Of a DNA stretch of 32,371 nucleotides, positions 24,680-32,371 are shown in pieces. The notes below the pieces were generated by a model. It did no database searches. It was not told where the DNA came from and saw nothing but the letters and a program-made list of their open reading frames with translations. Made by a program: the position numbers and the translations under genes. The DNA is taken from contig SKSL01000088.1 of assembly GCA_007123015.1 (NCBI GenBank), forward strand, positions 1-32,371, in the 5' to 3' direction. Within the stretch, counting starts at the first letter, position 1. The number at the start of each line of letters is the position of its first letter. The DNA is from Natronohydrobacter sp. (lineage in GTDB: Bacteria > Pseudomonadota > Alphaproteobacteria > Rhodobacterales > Rhodobacteraceae).

Positions 24680-25135
24680 ATGTCTTCGGAACCTTCGCTG
24701 TCAGTCCCTACGGGTGTGCGCATCGCGCGCGGCGTCTGTCGCTGTCTGATCTCCATGGGATATGCGCCCCTGACCGAGTTCGCACCGACACGCGGCCTGC
24801 GTGTTGATGTGATGGCTCTGGGGCCGAAAGGCGACATCTGGGTGGTCGAGTGCAAATCGTCGCGCGCAGATTTCAGGGCAGATCACAAATGGCAGAGCTA
24901 TCTGGAGTGGTGCGACAGGTTTTTCTGGGCCGTCGATCTGGAATTTCCGCAAGAGCTGCTGCCGCCCGGGTCTGGTCTGATCCTGAGTGACGGGTTCGAC
25001 GCAGAGATCCTGCGCCAGCCAGAGCCCAGCCCGCTGGGCCCTGCGCGCCGCAAGGCGCTGGTGCAGAATTTGGCGCGGCAGGCGGCCTTGCGCCTCGCGC
25101 ACAGCCTGGACCCACAGGCTGGCAAGATGATGTGA
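24680..25135 (+). CDS. mmcB: MmcB family DNA repair protein
   Basis: A 151-residue protein of the MmcB (DUF1052) family, a small nuclease-like DNA repair protein found in alphaproteobacteria. The PD-(D/E)xK pattern is visible: Asp43 in 'GLRVDVMAL', then Glu57 and Lys59 in 'IWVVECKSSRADFRADHKW'. The rest is typical, with 'YLEWCDRFFWAVD' and a Leu/Ala-rich C-terminus. It is preceded by a consensus SOS box, so it is probably induced by DNA damage. No clear Shine-Dalgarno precedes the ATG (only CAGG eight bases upstream). If TTGACG is the -35, the mRNA may be nearly leaderless. Nuclease activity itself is inferred from the fold. Confidence 0.92.
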   Translation: MSSEPSLSVPTGVRIARGVCRCLISMGYAPLTEFAPTRGLRVDVMALGPKGDIWVVECKSSRADFRADHKWQSYLEWCDRFFWAVDLEFPQELLPPGSGLILSDGFDAEILRQPEPSPLGPARRKALVQNLARQAALRLAHSLDPQAGKMM

Positions 25136-25149
25136 CAGGGCGTCAGCCC

Positions 25150-26643
25150 TCAGATATCAAACCGGACTCCCTGGGCCAGTGGCAGGGCGTCGGAGTAGTT
25201 GATGGTGTTGGTCGCCCGCCGCATATAGGCTTTCCACGCATCCGAGCCGCTCTCGCGCCCGCCGCCAGTTTCTTTCTCGCCACCGAAGGCACCGCCAATC
25301 TCGGCCCCGGATGGGCCGATATTCACATTTGCGATCCCGCAATCGGACCCAGAGGCCGAGAGGAAGGTTTCGGCCTCGCGCAGATCACGGGTGAAGATGC
25401 AGGAAGACAGCCCCTGCGGCACGTCATTTTGCAGCGCAATCGCCTGATCAAGCGTGACATAGCCCATCACATAGAGGATGGGCGCGAAAGTCTCGGTGCG
25501 CACGATCTCGCTTTGCGCAGGCATGTCGACAATAGCAGGGCGCGCATAGGCCCCGCCTGCAACAGCTTCGACCATTTCCCCGCCATGGACTGTGCCGCCT
25601 TCAGCACGGGCCTGCGCCAGCGCGGCCTGCATCTGGTCCAGCGCGGCTTTGTCGATCAGCGGCCCGACCAAGGTGTCGGGCGCGCGCGGGTCGCCAATCG
25701 GCAAGCTGGCATAAGCTGTGGCGAGTTTCGCGACCAAACCGGCGCGCAGGCTGTCATGCACGATCAGGCGACGCAGCGACGTGCAGCGCTGCCCGGCCGT
25801 GCCAACTGCCGAGAAGACAATCGCGCGCACGGCCATATCCAGATCAGCGGAAGGGGCGACAATCATCGCGTTATTGCCGCCAAGTTCCAGGATCGACCGG
25901 CCAAACCGTTCGGCGACTTTCGGCGCAACCTTGCGGCCCATCCGGGTCGATCCGGTCGCCGAGACCAGCGGCACCTGTGGACTGCTGATCAGCGCGTCGC
26001 CCAGATCCGCCCCGCCGATGACCAATTGTACCAGACCATCGGGCGCATCCCCGAACCGGGCCAACGCGCGGTTCAGCACAGCCATCGTGGCCATGGCCGT
26101 GAGCGGTGATTTCTCGGACGGTTTCCAGATCACCGGATTGCCGCAAACCAGTGCCAAAGCGGTATTCCAGGACCAGACAGCCACGGGAAAGTTGAAAGCC
26201 GTGATCACTGCTGTTGGCCCCAGCGGATGCCATGTCTCCATCATCCGATGGCCCGGGCGCTCGCTGGCGATGGTCAGCCCGTAAAGCTGGCGCGACAGGC
26301 CCACAGCGAAATCGCAAATATCAATCATCTCCTGCACTTCGCCCAAGCCCTCGGACGTGATCTTGCCGGCCTCCAGCGTCACCACAGCCCCAAGCGCATC
26401 TTTTGCGGCGCGCAATTCCTCGCCCAAGAGCCGCACCAATTCGCCCCGGCGCGGGGCGGGAACACTGCGCCATGCCTGAAACGCGGCCTGCGACTGGGCC
26501 AGGATCGTCGGAACCTGGCCGCGTTCGGTTTGGTGCAACTGCGCAACAAGGCGCCCGTCAATCGGACTGATGGCGGGCAGAGTGCCGCCAGAGAGCTGGT
26601 CCTCGGTCAGGCCGCACTTTGCGAGCAGTGGATCGACTGGCAT
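25150..26643 (-). CDS. amaB: ALDH7-family aldehyde dehydrogenase (L-piperidine-6-carboxylate / aminoadipic semialdehyde dehydrogenase type)
   Basis: A 497-residue NAD(P)-dependent dehydrogenase. The catalytic Glu253 is in 'ILELGGNNAMIVAP', Cys287 in 'GTAGQRCTSLRR', and Asn151 in 'TAFNFPVAVW'. The 'GGNNA' and 'GQRCTSLRR' forms and 'MMETWHPLG' are typical of the ALDH7 (antiquitin) subfamily. That subfamily oxidises alpha-aminoadipate semialdehyde to alpha-aminoadipate in lysine catabolism. The length is complete. No lysine-degradation partner lies next to it, so the physiological substrate is inferred from the subfamily. It is downstream of ialB on the same strand, but a terminator separates them. 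Confidence 0.9.
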   Translation of the reverse strand: MPVDPLLAKCGLTEDQLSGGTLPAISPIDGRLVAQLHQTERGQVPTILAQSQAAFQAWRSVPAPRRGELVRLLGEELRAAKDALGAVVTLEAGKITSEGLGEVQEMIDICDFAVGLSRQLYGLTIASERPGHRMMETWHPLGPTAVITAFNFPVAVWSWNTALALVCGNPVIWKPSEKSPLTAMATMAVLNRALARFGDAPDGLVQLVIGGADLGDALISSPQVPLVSATGSTRMGRKVAPKVAERFGRSILELGGNNAMIVAPSADLDMAVRAIVFSAVGTAGQRCTSLRRLIVHDSLRAGLVAKLATAYASLPIGDPRAPDTLVGPLIDKAALDQMQAALAQARAEGGTVHGGEMVEAVAGGAYARPAIVDMPAQSEIVRTETFAPILYVMGYVTLDQAIALQNDVPQGLSSCIFTRDLREAETFLSASGSDCGIANVNIGPSGAEIGGAFGGEKETGGGRESGSDAWKAYMRRATNTINYSDALPLAQGVRFDI

Positions 26644-26786
26644 CTCAGTCCCTTTCTTCTGGAAATGGCGGGCCGATCAGCGCAGGACCGGGCACCGGCA
26701 TCAAATCATGCATAAAGGTGCAGACCAAGCCCCTGTGTTACATCAAGCCCGCCCGATCTGCGCTCAGGTGTCCATTCCATGAATGC

Positions 26787-26812
26787 AAAAGGCCCGACAC
26801 AAGGGCCGGGCC
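26787..26812 (-). terminator. Intrinsic terminator of the IalB-family gene
   Basis: On the minus strand GGCCCG (from 26807-26812) and CGGGCC (from 26791-26796) form a 6-bp GC stem around a 10-base loop, followed by U4 (26787-26790). It lies 24 bases past the stop codon, so transcription of ialB probably stops before the aldehyde dehydrogenase gene. Confidence 0.65.
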
Positions 26813-26836
26813 AAGCATTGCAATCTGCGCTGAGTC

Positions 26837-27472
26837 TTACTGCTGTTCCATTTGCTCGGACAATTCGTTGAAGGCTGCAGTGAAGCCGATCAGCGACATG
26901 CTCAGATCTACAGTCTGGTCCGGGGCGGCGACAGGCACCAGTGTCCAGACAGCTTCCGCACCACGACGGAAAGCATCAACTTCTGCCCCTGTAAAGCCCA
27001 CCCGCGCGATGCAGCCGATCGCCGTGCAGAAGGTAAAAGGATAGCGCTTCGCGGCCCCGCCATCGACCTGCATGACCAGTTGCGCAGTCAGCAGCGTTTC
27101 CAGCGGGGTCAGGATCGTCGAACCCGCCACAGCTTCGCCGCCTTCGGGCAGTGGAAAGATCGATATCTCTGCGGTCGCATTGCCTTCGCTGTCTCTGAGC
27201 AGCTGATACATCTGGCAAGGATCAGGCGCATCCGCGACACGCACGCAGACCAGTTCCCAATCGCCATGCGTGTTCCCGACATAGCTGTCACCGTCAGTGT
27301 CAGGTGTGACCAATTCCCCGGTCGAGAGCGCAGTCGCTGGGTTTGTCGCTGCAGCAGGGGGTGTTGGGGCTGCGGGCTCGTCAGCAGTTTGCGCGAATGC
27401 GTGTGTAGAAAGAAGGGCCAGCGCAGCTGTTGCAAGCGCCAATCTGCGGGCCTTGGGGAAATGGAATGTCAT
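26837..27472 (-). CDS. Invasion associated locus B (IalB) family periplasmic protein
   Basis: A 211-residue exported protein. The signal peptide is 'MTFHFPKARRLALATAALAL' ending near 'THAFAQ'; a Pro/Ala/Thr-rich linker follows (about 27-50). The IalB domain begins at 'HGDWELVCVRVADAPDPCQM' with paired cysteines, and continues with 'YPFTFCTAIGCIARVGFT', which has two more cysteines. The family is named after a Bartonella invasion protein but is widespread in free-living alphaproteobacteria; its molecular role is not established. The track start is 27517, but AAGGA lies seven bases before ATG 27472, where the signal peptide begins. The two Cys pairs probably form disulfides in the periplasm. 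Confidence 0.9.
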   Translation of the reverse strand: MTFHFPKARRLALATAALALLSTHAFAQTADEPAAPTPPAAATNPATALSTGELVTPDTDGDSYVGNTHGDWELVCVRVADAPDPCQMYQLLRDSEGNATAEISIFPLPEGGEAVAGSTILTPLETLLTAQLVMQVDGGAAKRYPFTFCTAIGCIARVGFTGAEVDAFRRGAEAVWTLVPVAAPDQTVDLSMSLIGFTAAFNELSEQMEQQ

Positions 27473-27507
27473 ATGGCGTCCTTCGCTTCCTCGTTCCGAG
27501 CGTGGGT

Positions 27508-27536
27508 GTCGTAGCATGCAGTCTTGATGCTGTCAG
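27508..27536 (-). promoter_or_regulatory. Possible sigma-70-type promoter of the IalB-family gene
   Basis: On the minus strand CTGACA (27531-27536) is followed after 17 bases by TACGAC (27508-27513). A start near 27501 would leave a 29-base leader to the ATG at 27472. The -35 is one mismatch from consensus and the -10 is weak. Confidence 0.35.
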
Positions 27537-27682
27537 GCGGAAAAACTGGCTCTGCCTCAGTTGTGATGGCAACTGCTTGTCGCGCTGCCGACAGGACGCG
27601 CGGACAAAGCCAAATCTTTCGGTCCAGATGCAAACTTTACTGTCGCACTCTGCGCCCATGGCCAGAACCGGATGCCATAACG

Positions 27683-27725
27683 AAAAAACAAGGACCGAAC
27701 GGTCCTTGTTTTCATTTTATTTTTT
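27683..27725. terminator. Bidirectional intrinsic terminator
   Basis: AAAACAAGGACC (27685-27696) and GGTCCTTGTTTT (27701-27712) form a perfect 12-bp stem with a GAAC tetraloop. T-rich sequence follows on the plus strand and A6 precedes on the left, giving a U tract in both directions. No protein gene ends next to it on either strand. Confidence 0.8.
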
Positions 27726-27754
27726 TTGCTCCCTGCCGGACTGGCCGACGAATT
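27683..27754 (-). ncRNA. Candidate small RNA (~70-75 nt) with perfect intrinsic terminator
   Basis: The minus-strand promoter at 27761-27789 would start a transcript near 27754. It would run through a G/C-rich 5' part ('GGCCAGUCCGGCAGGGAGC'), then an A-rich single-stranded stretch, and end at the 12-bp terminator hairpin and U tract near 27683. Promoter, short body and strong terminator in an otherwise empty region are the hallmarks of a bacterial sRNA. The alternative is a terminated (attenuated) leader of ialB, whose ATG lies 213 bases further along the same strand. I do not recognise a known sRNA family. Confidence 0.45.
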
Positions 27755-27760
27755 GAGCAG

Positions 27761-27789
27761 AGGCTATGCTGAAAGATAAGGTCCGTCAA
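27761..27789 (-). promoter_or_regulatory. Sigma-70-type promoter of the candidate small RNA
   Basis: On the minus strand TTGACG (27784-27789) is followed after exactly 17 bases by TAGCCT (27761-27766). The -35 matches five of six consensus bases. The predicted start lies only about 45 bases before the terminator stem and no gene intervenes. Confidence 0.5.
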
Positions 27790-27908
27790 CAAAAAATTCG
27801 TCAGATTATTTTCCGAAACCCTACGCAGGCTTTACACGGCTTCACAACAGTTTTTCTGTCGGTGTCCCGCGTGCGCGGCGCTGTGTCATGTCCGGCATGG
27901 ACTCAGTG

Positions 27909-27933
27909 AAAAAGCTGCGCCCTAAGGCGCAGC
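27909..27933 (-). terminator. Intrinsic terminator on the minus strand
   Basis: GCTGCGCC (27914-27921) and GGCGCAGC (27926-27933) form a perfect 8-bp GC-rich stem with a four-base loop. In the minus direction it is followed by U5 (27909-27913); no T run follows in the plus direction, so it acts on minus-strand transcripts. Confidence 0.7.
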
Positions 27934-28000
27934 CAGTCTGACAGGGAGAAAACTGCGCGCGCATTGGCAGGTTTGCACGCCGCGCATGCTGTCACGATAC
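27909..28000 (-). ncRNA. Second candidate small RNA (~90 nt), 5' end uncertain
   Basis: A minus-strand terminator at 27909-27933 has no protein gene upstream of it, only the antisense side of the HerA-like gene leader. Upstream on the minus strand a heat-shock-sigma-like pair CTTGGAA...ACCCTTTT (about 28004-28030) would start an RNA near 27997. The predicted RNA has a 5' stem GCAUGC/GCGUGC, an exposed 'UUUUCUCCCUGUC' stretch that could pair with Shine-Dalgarno sequences, and the terminator. The start and sigma factor are guesses; the terminator is clear. A 21-codon ORF starting 'MRGVQTCQCARSF' lies inside. Confidence 0.3.
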
Positions 28001-28106
28001 CTGAAAAGGGTAAAGATTCGCTTTCCAAGCTGTGCCGGGCTGATCTACCGTTCACATAGCGGCGTGCGACAGCAGCGCGATGAGGTAGCAGGATAGGGTC
28101 AGGCGC

Positions 28107-29645
28107 ATGGATGTTCAGCATCAGCCGGTTTTCGTTGGGGGTGGCGGAGAGGACGCACGCGATCCACAGAGGCTGCGACTGGATTTCGGTAACCGCCATG
28201 GGCTGATTGCCGGCGCGACCGGCACAGGCAAGACGATCACGATGCAGATCCTTGCAGAAGAATTCTCGAATGCTGGCGTCCCAGTGTTTCTCACTGATAT
28301 CAAAGGCGATTGCAGCGGCATGTCGATGCCCGGCACCCCGCGCGATGGGCTGGAGCGGCGCGCGGCAAGCATCGGACTGCAAGATTACGGCTATCGTGAA
28401 AGCCCGGTCATTTTCTGGGATTTCTTCGGGGAACATGGCCATCCGGTGCACGCGACCATTGCCGAAGTGGGGCCGCTCTTGCTCTCGCGCATGCTCGATC
28501 TGACCGAGGCGCAGGAAGGCGTGATCAATGTCGCGTTCCGGATTTCGGATGACGAGGGGCTGCCGATCCTTGATCTGAAAGACCTGCGCGCGATGCTGGC
28601 TTTTCTGGGCGAGAACCAGCGCGAAATCTCGCAGACCTATGGCAATGTCTCGACCCAGAGCATTGGCGCGATTCAGCGCAAGCTGCTGGTGCTGGAAAAT
28701 CAGGGCGCAGCGCAGTTTTTCAGCGAACCGGCGCTGGAACTGGCCGATCTGATGCGTCTGGCCCCGGATGGGCGCGGCACCATCTCGATCCTGCATGCTG
28801 AACGGCTGATGCGCACACCGCAGCTTTACGCGACCTTTCTGCTCTGGCTTTTGTCGCAACTCTTCGAGACCCTGCCCGAAGTCGGCAATCCTGAAAAGCC
28901 CGTGCTGGTTTTCTTCTTCGATGAGTCGCATCTTCTGTTCAACGGTGCCCCGCGCGCGCTGGTCGAGAAGGTCGAGCGCGTGGCGCGGCTGATCCGCTCG
29001 AAAGGGGTGGGCGTCTATTTCGTCACGCAAAACCCTGATGATGTGCCGGATACTGTGCTGGGCCAGTTGGGCAACCGTATCCAGCATGCTTTGCGCGCGT
29101 TCACGGCCCGCGACCAGCAGGCGCTGCGCCGCGCTGCCCAGACCTATCGCCCCAATCCGCGTTTTGATATTGCAGAGGCGATCCGCGATGCCGGCGTGGG
29201 CGAGGCGGTGACCTCTTTTCTGGAAGACAAGGGCAATCCGGGCATGGCCGAGCGCACATTGATCCGCCCGCCGCGCAGTCTGATCGGCCCCATCGAGGAA
29301 GGTCAGCGCCAGATGCTGATGCTGCGCTCGCCCGTCGCCGGGAAATATGAGCGCATGGTGGACAGCGACTCGGCGCATGAGATGCTGGCGCGACGGGCCG
29401 AAGCAGCCGCGCGCGAGGCCGAAGCCGCGTTGCAGGCCACAGAGGCCGGGAAAGAACGCGAATTCAACAGCGCGCGGCGCTACGAGCCTGCCGCCCGCTC
29501 GGCCCCTCGATCGCGCGCCCCGGCAGCGCGGCGCGGGGATACGGCTGTTGATGTCTTCGCAAAATCCATGGCGCGGCAGTTGGGCACGCGGTCTGGGCAG
29601 GCTTTGGTGCGCGGGGTGCTGGGGGGATTGTTGCGCGGACGGTGA
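28107..29645 (+). CDS. HerA-like ATPase, DUF853 family
   Basis: A 512-residue ATPase of the FtsK/HerA superfamily (YjgR type). The Walker A motif is 'IAGATGTGKTITMQ' near 34-47, followed by 'PVFLTDIKGDCSGM'. Walker B is 'LVFFFDESHLLF' near 268-279, and the sensor region is 'GVYFVTQNPDDVPDTVLGQL'. The C-terminal part (about 420-512) is an Ala/Glu/Arg-rich charged stretch, then 'GTRSGQALVRGVLGGLLRGR'. HerA proteins are DNA translocases or helicases, but the DUF853 branch has no established cellular role that I can state. There is no NurA nuclease neighbour. A weak promoter (TTGCAC, 17 bases, GATACC at 27973-28001) lies upstream. A terminator-like hairpin follows. Confidence 0.9.
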   Translation: MDVQHQPVFVGGGGEDARDPQRLRLDFGNRHGLIAGATGTGKTITMQILAEEFSNAGVPVFLTDIKGDCSGMSMPGTPRDGLERRAASIGLQDYGYRESPVIFWDFFGEHGHPVHATIAEVGPLLLSRMLDLTEAQEGVINVAFRISDDEGLPILDLKDLRAMLAFLGENQREISQTYGNVSTQSIGAIQRKLLVLENQGAAQFFSEPALELADLMRLAPDGRGTISILHAERLMRTPQLYATFLLWLLSQLFETLPEVGNPEKPVLVFFFDESHLLFNGAPRALVEKVERVARLIRSKGVGVYFVTQNPDDVPDTVLGQLGNRIQHALRAFTARDQQALRRAAQTYRPNPRFDIAEAIRDAGVGEAVTSFLEDKGNPGMAERTLIRPPRSLIGPIEEGQRQMLMLRSPVAGKYERMVDSDSAHEMLARRAEAAAREAEAALQATEAGKEREFNSARRYEPAARSAPRSRAPAARRGDTAVDVFAKSMARQLGTRSGQALVRGVLGGLLRGR

Positions 29646-29647
29646 AC

Positions 29648-29680
29648 AGGCCCTTGGCGCGTGTCCGGGGCCTTTCGTTT
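29648..29680 (+). terminator. Probable terminator after the HerA-like gene
   Basis: AGGCCC (29648-29653) pairs with GGGCCT (29668-29673) around a 14-base loop, followed by TTCGTTT. The U tract is interrupted and the loop is long, so it may be only partly efficient before obgE. Confidence 0.45.
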
Positions 29681-29698
29681 GCGCAGATCCTGCGCTAA

Positions 29699-31856
<2,158 letters not shown>

Positions 31857-31860
<4 letters not shown>

Positions 31861-32371
31861 CCGAGATCAGCCAAGAGATGTTGGAGATGGGCGCAAAGGC
31901 CCGTGCTGCTGCCCAAGCGCTTGCGACTGCGACGCCAGAGGTCAAGACCAAGGCGCTCGAAGCTGCAGCCGACGCGCTTCTGGCCGCACAGGACGATATT
32001 CTTGCGGCAAATGCCCGTGACATGGCGCATGGGCGCGAAAAGGGCCTGTCAGGGGCGATGCTGGACCGGCTGATGCTGGATGAAAGCCGCCTGCAAAGTG
32101 TGGCGCAGGCGCTGCGCGATGTAGCCAACCAGCCCGACCCGGTGGGGGCGGTGATCAGCGAATGGGACCGGCCCACAGGGTTGCATATCCAGCGCGTGCG
32201 CACGCCTTTGGGGGTGGTGGGTGTAATCTACGAATCGCGGCCCAATGTCACGGCGGATGCGGGCGCGCTGTGTCTGAAAGCGGGCAACGCTGTGATCCTG
32301 CGCGGCGGCTCTGAAAGCTTCCATTCCTCGCGCGCGATCCATGCAGCCCTTGTGGCCGGGCTGAACGCCGC
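31857..32371 (+). CDS. proA: Glutamate-5-semialdehyde dehydrogenase, N-terminal part (partial, 3' end outside window)
   Basis: The first ~171 residues of gamma-glutamyl phosphate reductase, which reduces glutamyl phosphate to glutamate semialdehyde with NADPH. Recognisable are '[16 protein letters not shown]', '[20 protein letters not shown]' and '[17 protein letters not shown]', typical of the ProA branch of aldehyde dehydrogenases. The catalytic Cys lies beyond the window. It overlaps proB by four bases (ATGA), so the two enzymes, which form a complex, are co-translated. Confidence 0.96.

Larger units (their letters stand above)
27473..28106. other. 634-base intergenic region between ialB and the HerA-like gene
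   Basis: There is no convincing protein gene here. ORFs in the track are short, lack ribosome sites and look like chance frames. The region holds a likely ialB promoter (27508-27536), a perfect bidirectional terminator hairpin (27683-27725), a good minus-strand promoter just upstream of it (27761-27789), and a second minus-strand terminator (27909-27933). The middle part is AT-richer than the surrounding genes. Together these features suggest one or two small RNAs transcribed on the minus strand. Confidence 0.7.

Noticed and set aside
27430-27756. 108-aa plus-strand ORF across the ialB start and the terminator hairpin
   Set aside because: It has no ribosome site, runs through ialB's start and a perfect terminator hairpin, and has no domain-like composition.
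27903-29378. 491-aa minus-strand ORF antisense to the HerA-like gene
   Set aside because: It mirrors a well-supported ATPase gene and has no recognisable motif or ribosome site. Its end near the 27909-27933 terminator is noted but not enough to call it a gene.

Overview
The window is a piece of core chromosome from a GC-rich alphaproteobacterium, most probably a member of the Rhodobacterales (Rhodobacter/Roseobacter-type). The evidence is the gene order pyrH-frr-uppS-cdsA-dxr-rseP-bamA-ompH-fabZ-lpxA-lpxI-lpxB, the use of LpxI (not LpxH), the DUF4167 and MmcB families, an IalB-type secreted protein, and a GTTC-N7-GTTC SOS box. I see no insertion sequence, prophage, CRISPR array, tRNA or rRNA gene.

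Layout. 1-2137 (+): end of prfA, prmC and a DUF4167 protein (translation termination and an RNA-binding-type protein). 2198-4078 (-): an AraC-family regulator and miaA. 4192-16457 (+): a long envelope and isoprenoid supercluster. UMP kinase and ribosome recycling factor come first, then undecaprenyl-PP synthase, CDP-DAG synthase, DXP reductoisomerase, the RseP site-2 protease, a 49-aa membrane protein missing from the ORF track, BamA, a Skp/OmpH chaperone, FabZ, LpxA, LpxI and LpxB. Most junctions are translationally coupled (ATGA, GTGA or TGATG overlaps). 16454-20685 (-): a signalling module made of a NarL-type response regulator, a FIST sensor protein and a PAS-PAS hybrid histidine kinase, resembling the NosP/NahK nitric-oxide sensing pair. 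20838-23928 (-): pabB, pabC, an inositol-monophosphatase-family gene and aroQ (folate/shikimate branch). 24110-25135: a 99-aa membrane protein (+), a 6S RNA gene (-) recognised by comparison with E. coli 6S RNA, and mmcB (+) behind an SOS box. 25150-27472 (-): an ALDH7-family dehydrogenase (amaB-like) and an IalB-family secreted protein. 27473-28106 has no protein gene but holds two terminator-ended segments that look like minus-strand small RNAs. 28107-32371 (+): a HerA-like ATPase (DUF853), obgE, proB and the start of proA.

How it works together. The central cluster links isoprenoid carrier lipid synthesis, phospholipid precursor synthesis, outer-membrane protein assembly and the first steps of lipid A synthesis, all needed for envelope growth. 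lpxD, normally between skp and fabZ in E. coli, is absent here. The most interesting non-standard items are the candidate NO-sensing module, the 6S RNA/SOS-box divergent region, and two candidate small RNAs between ialB and the HerA-like gene.
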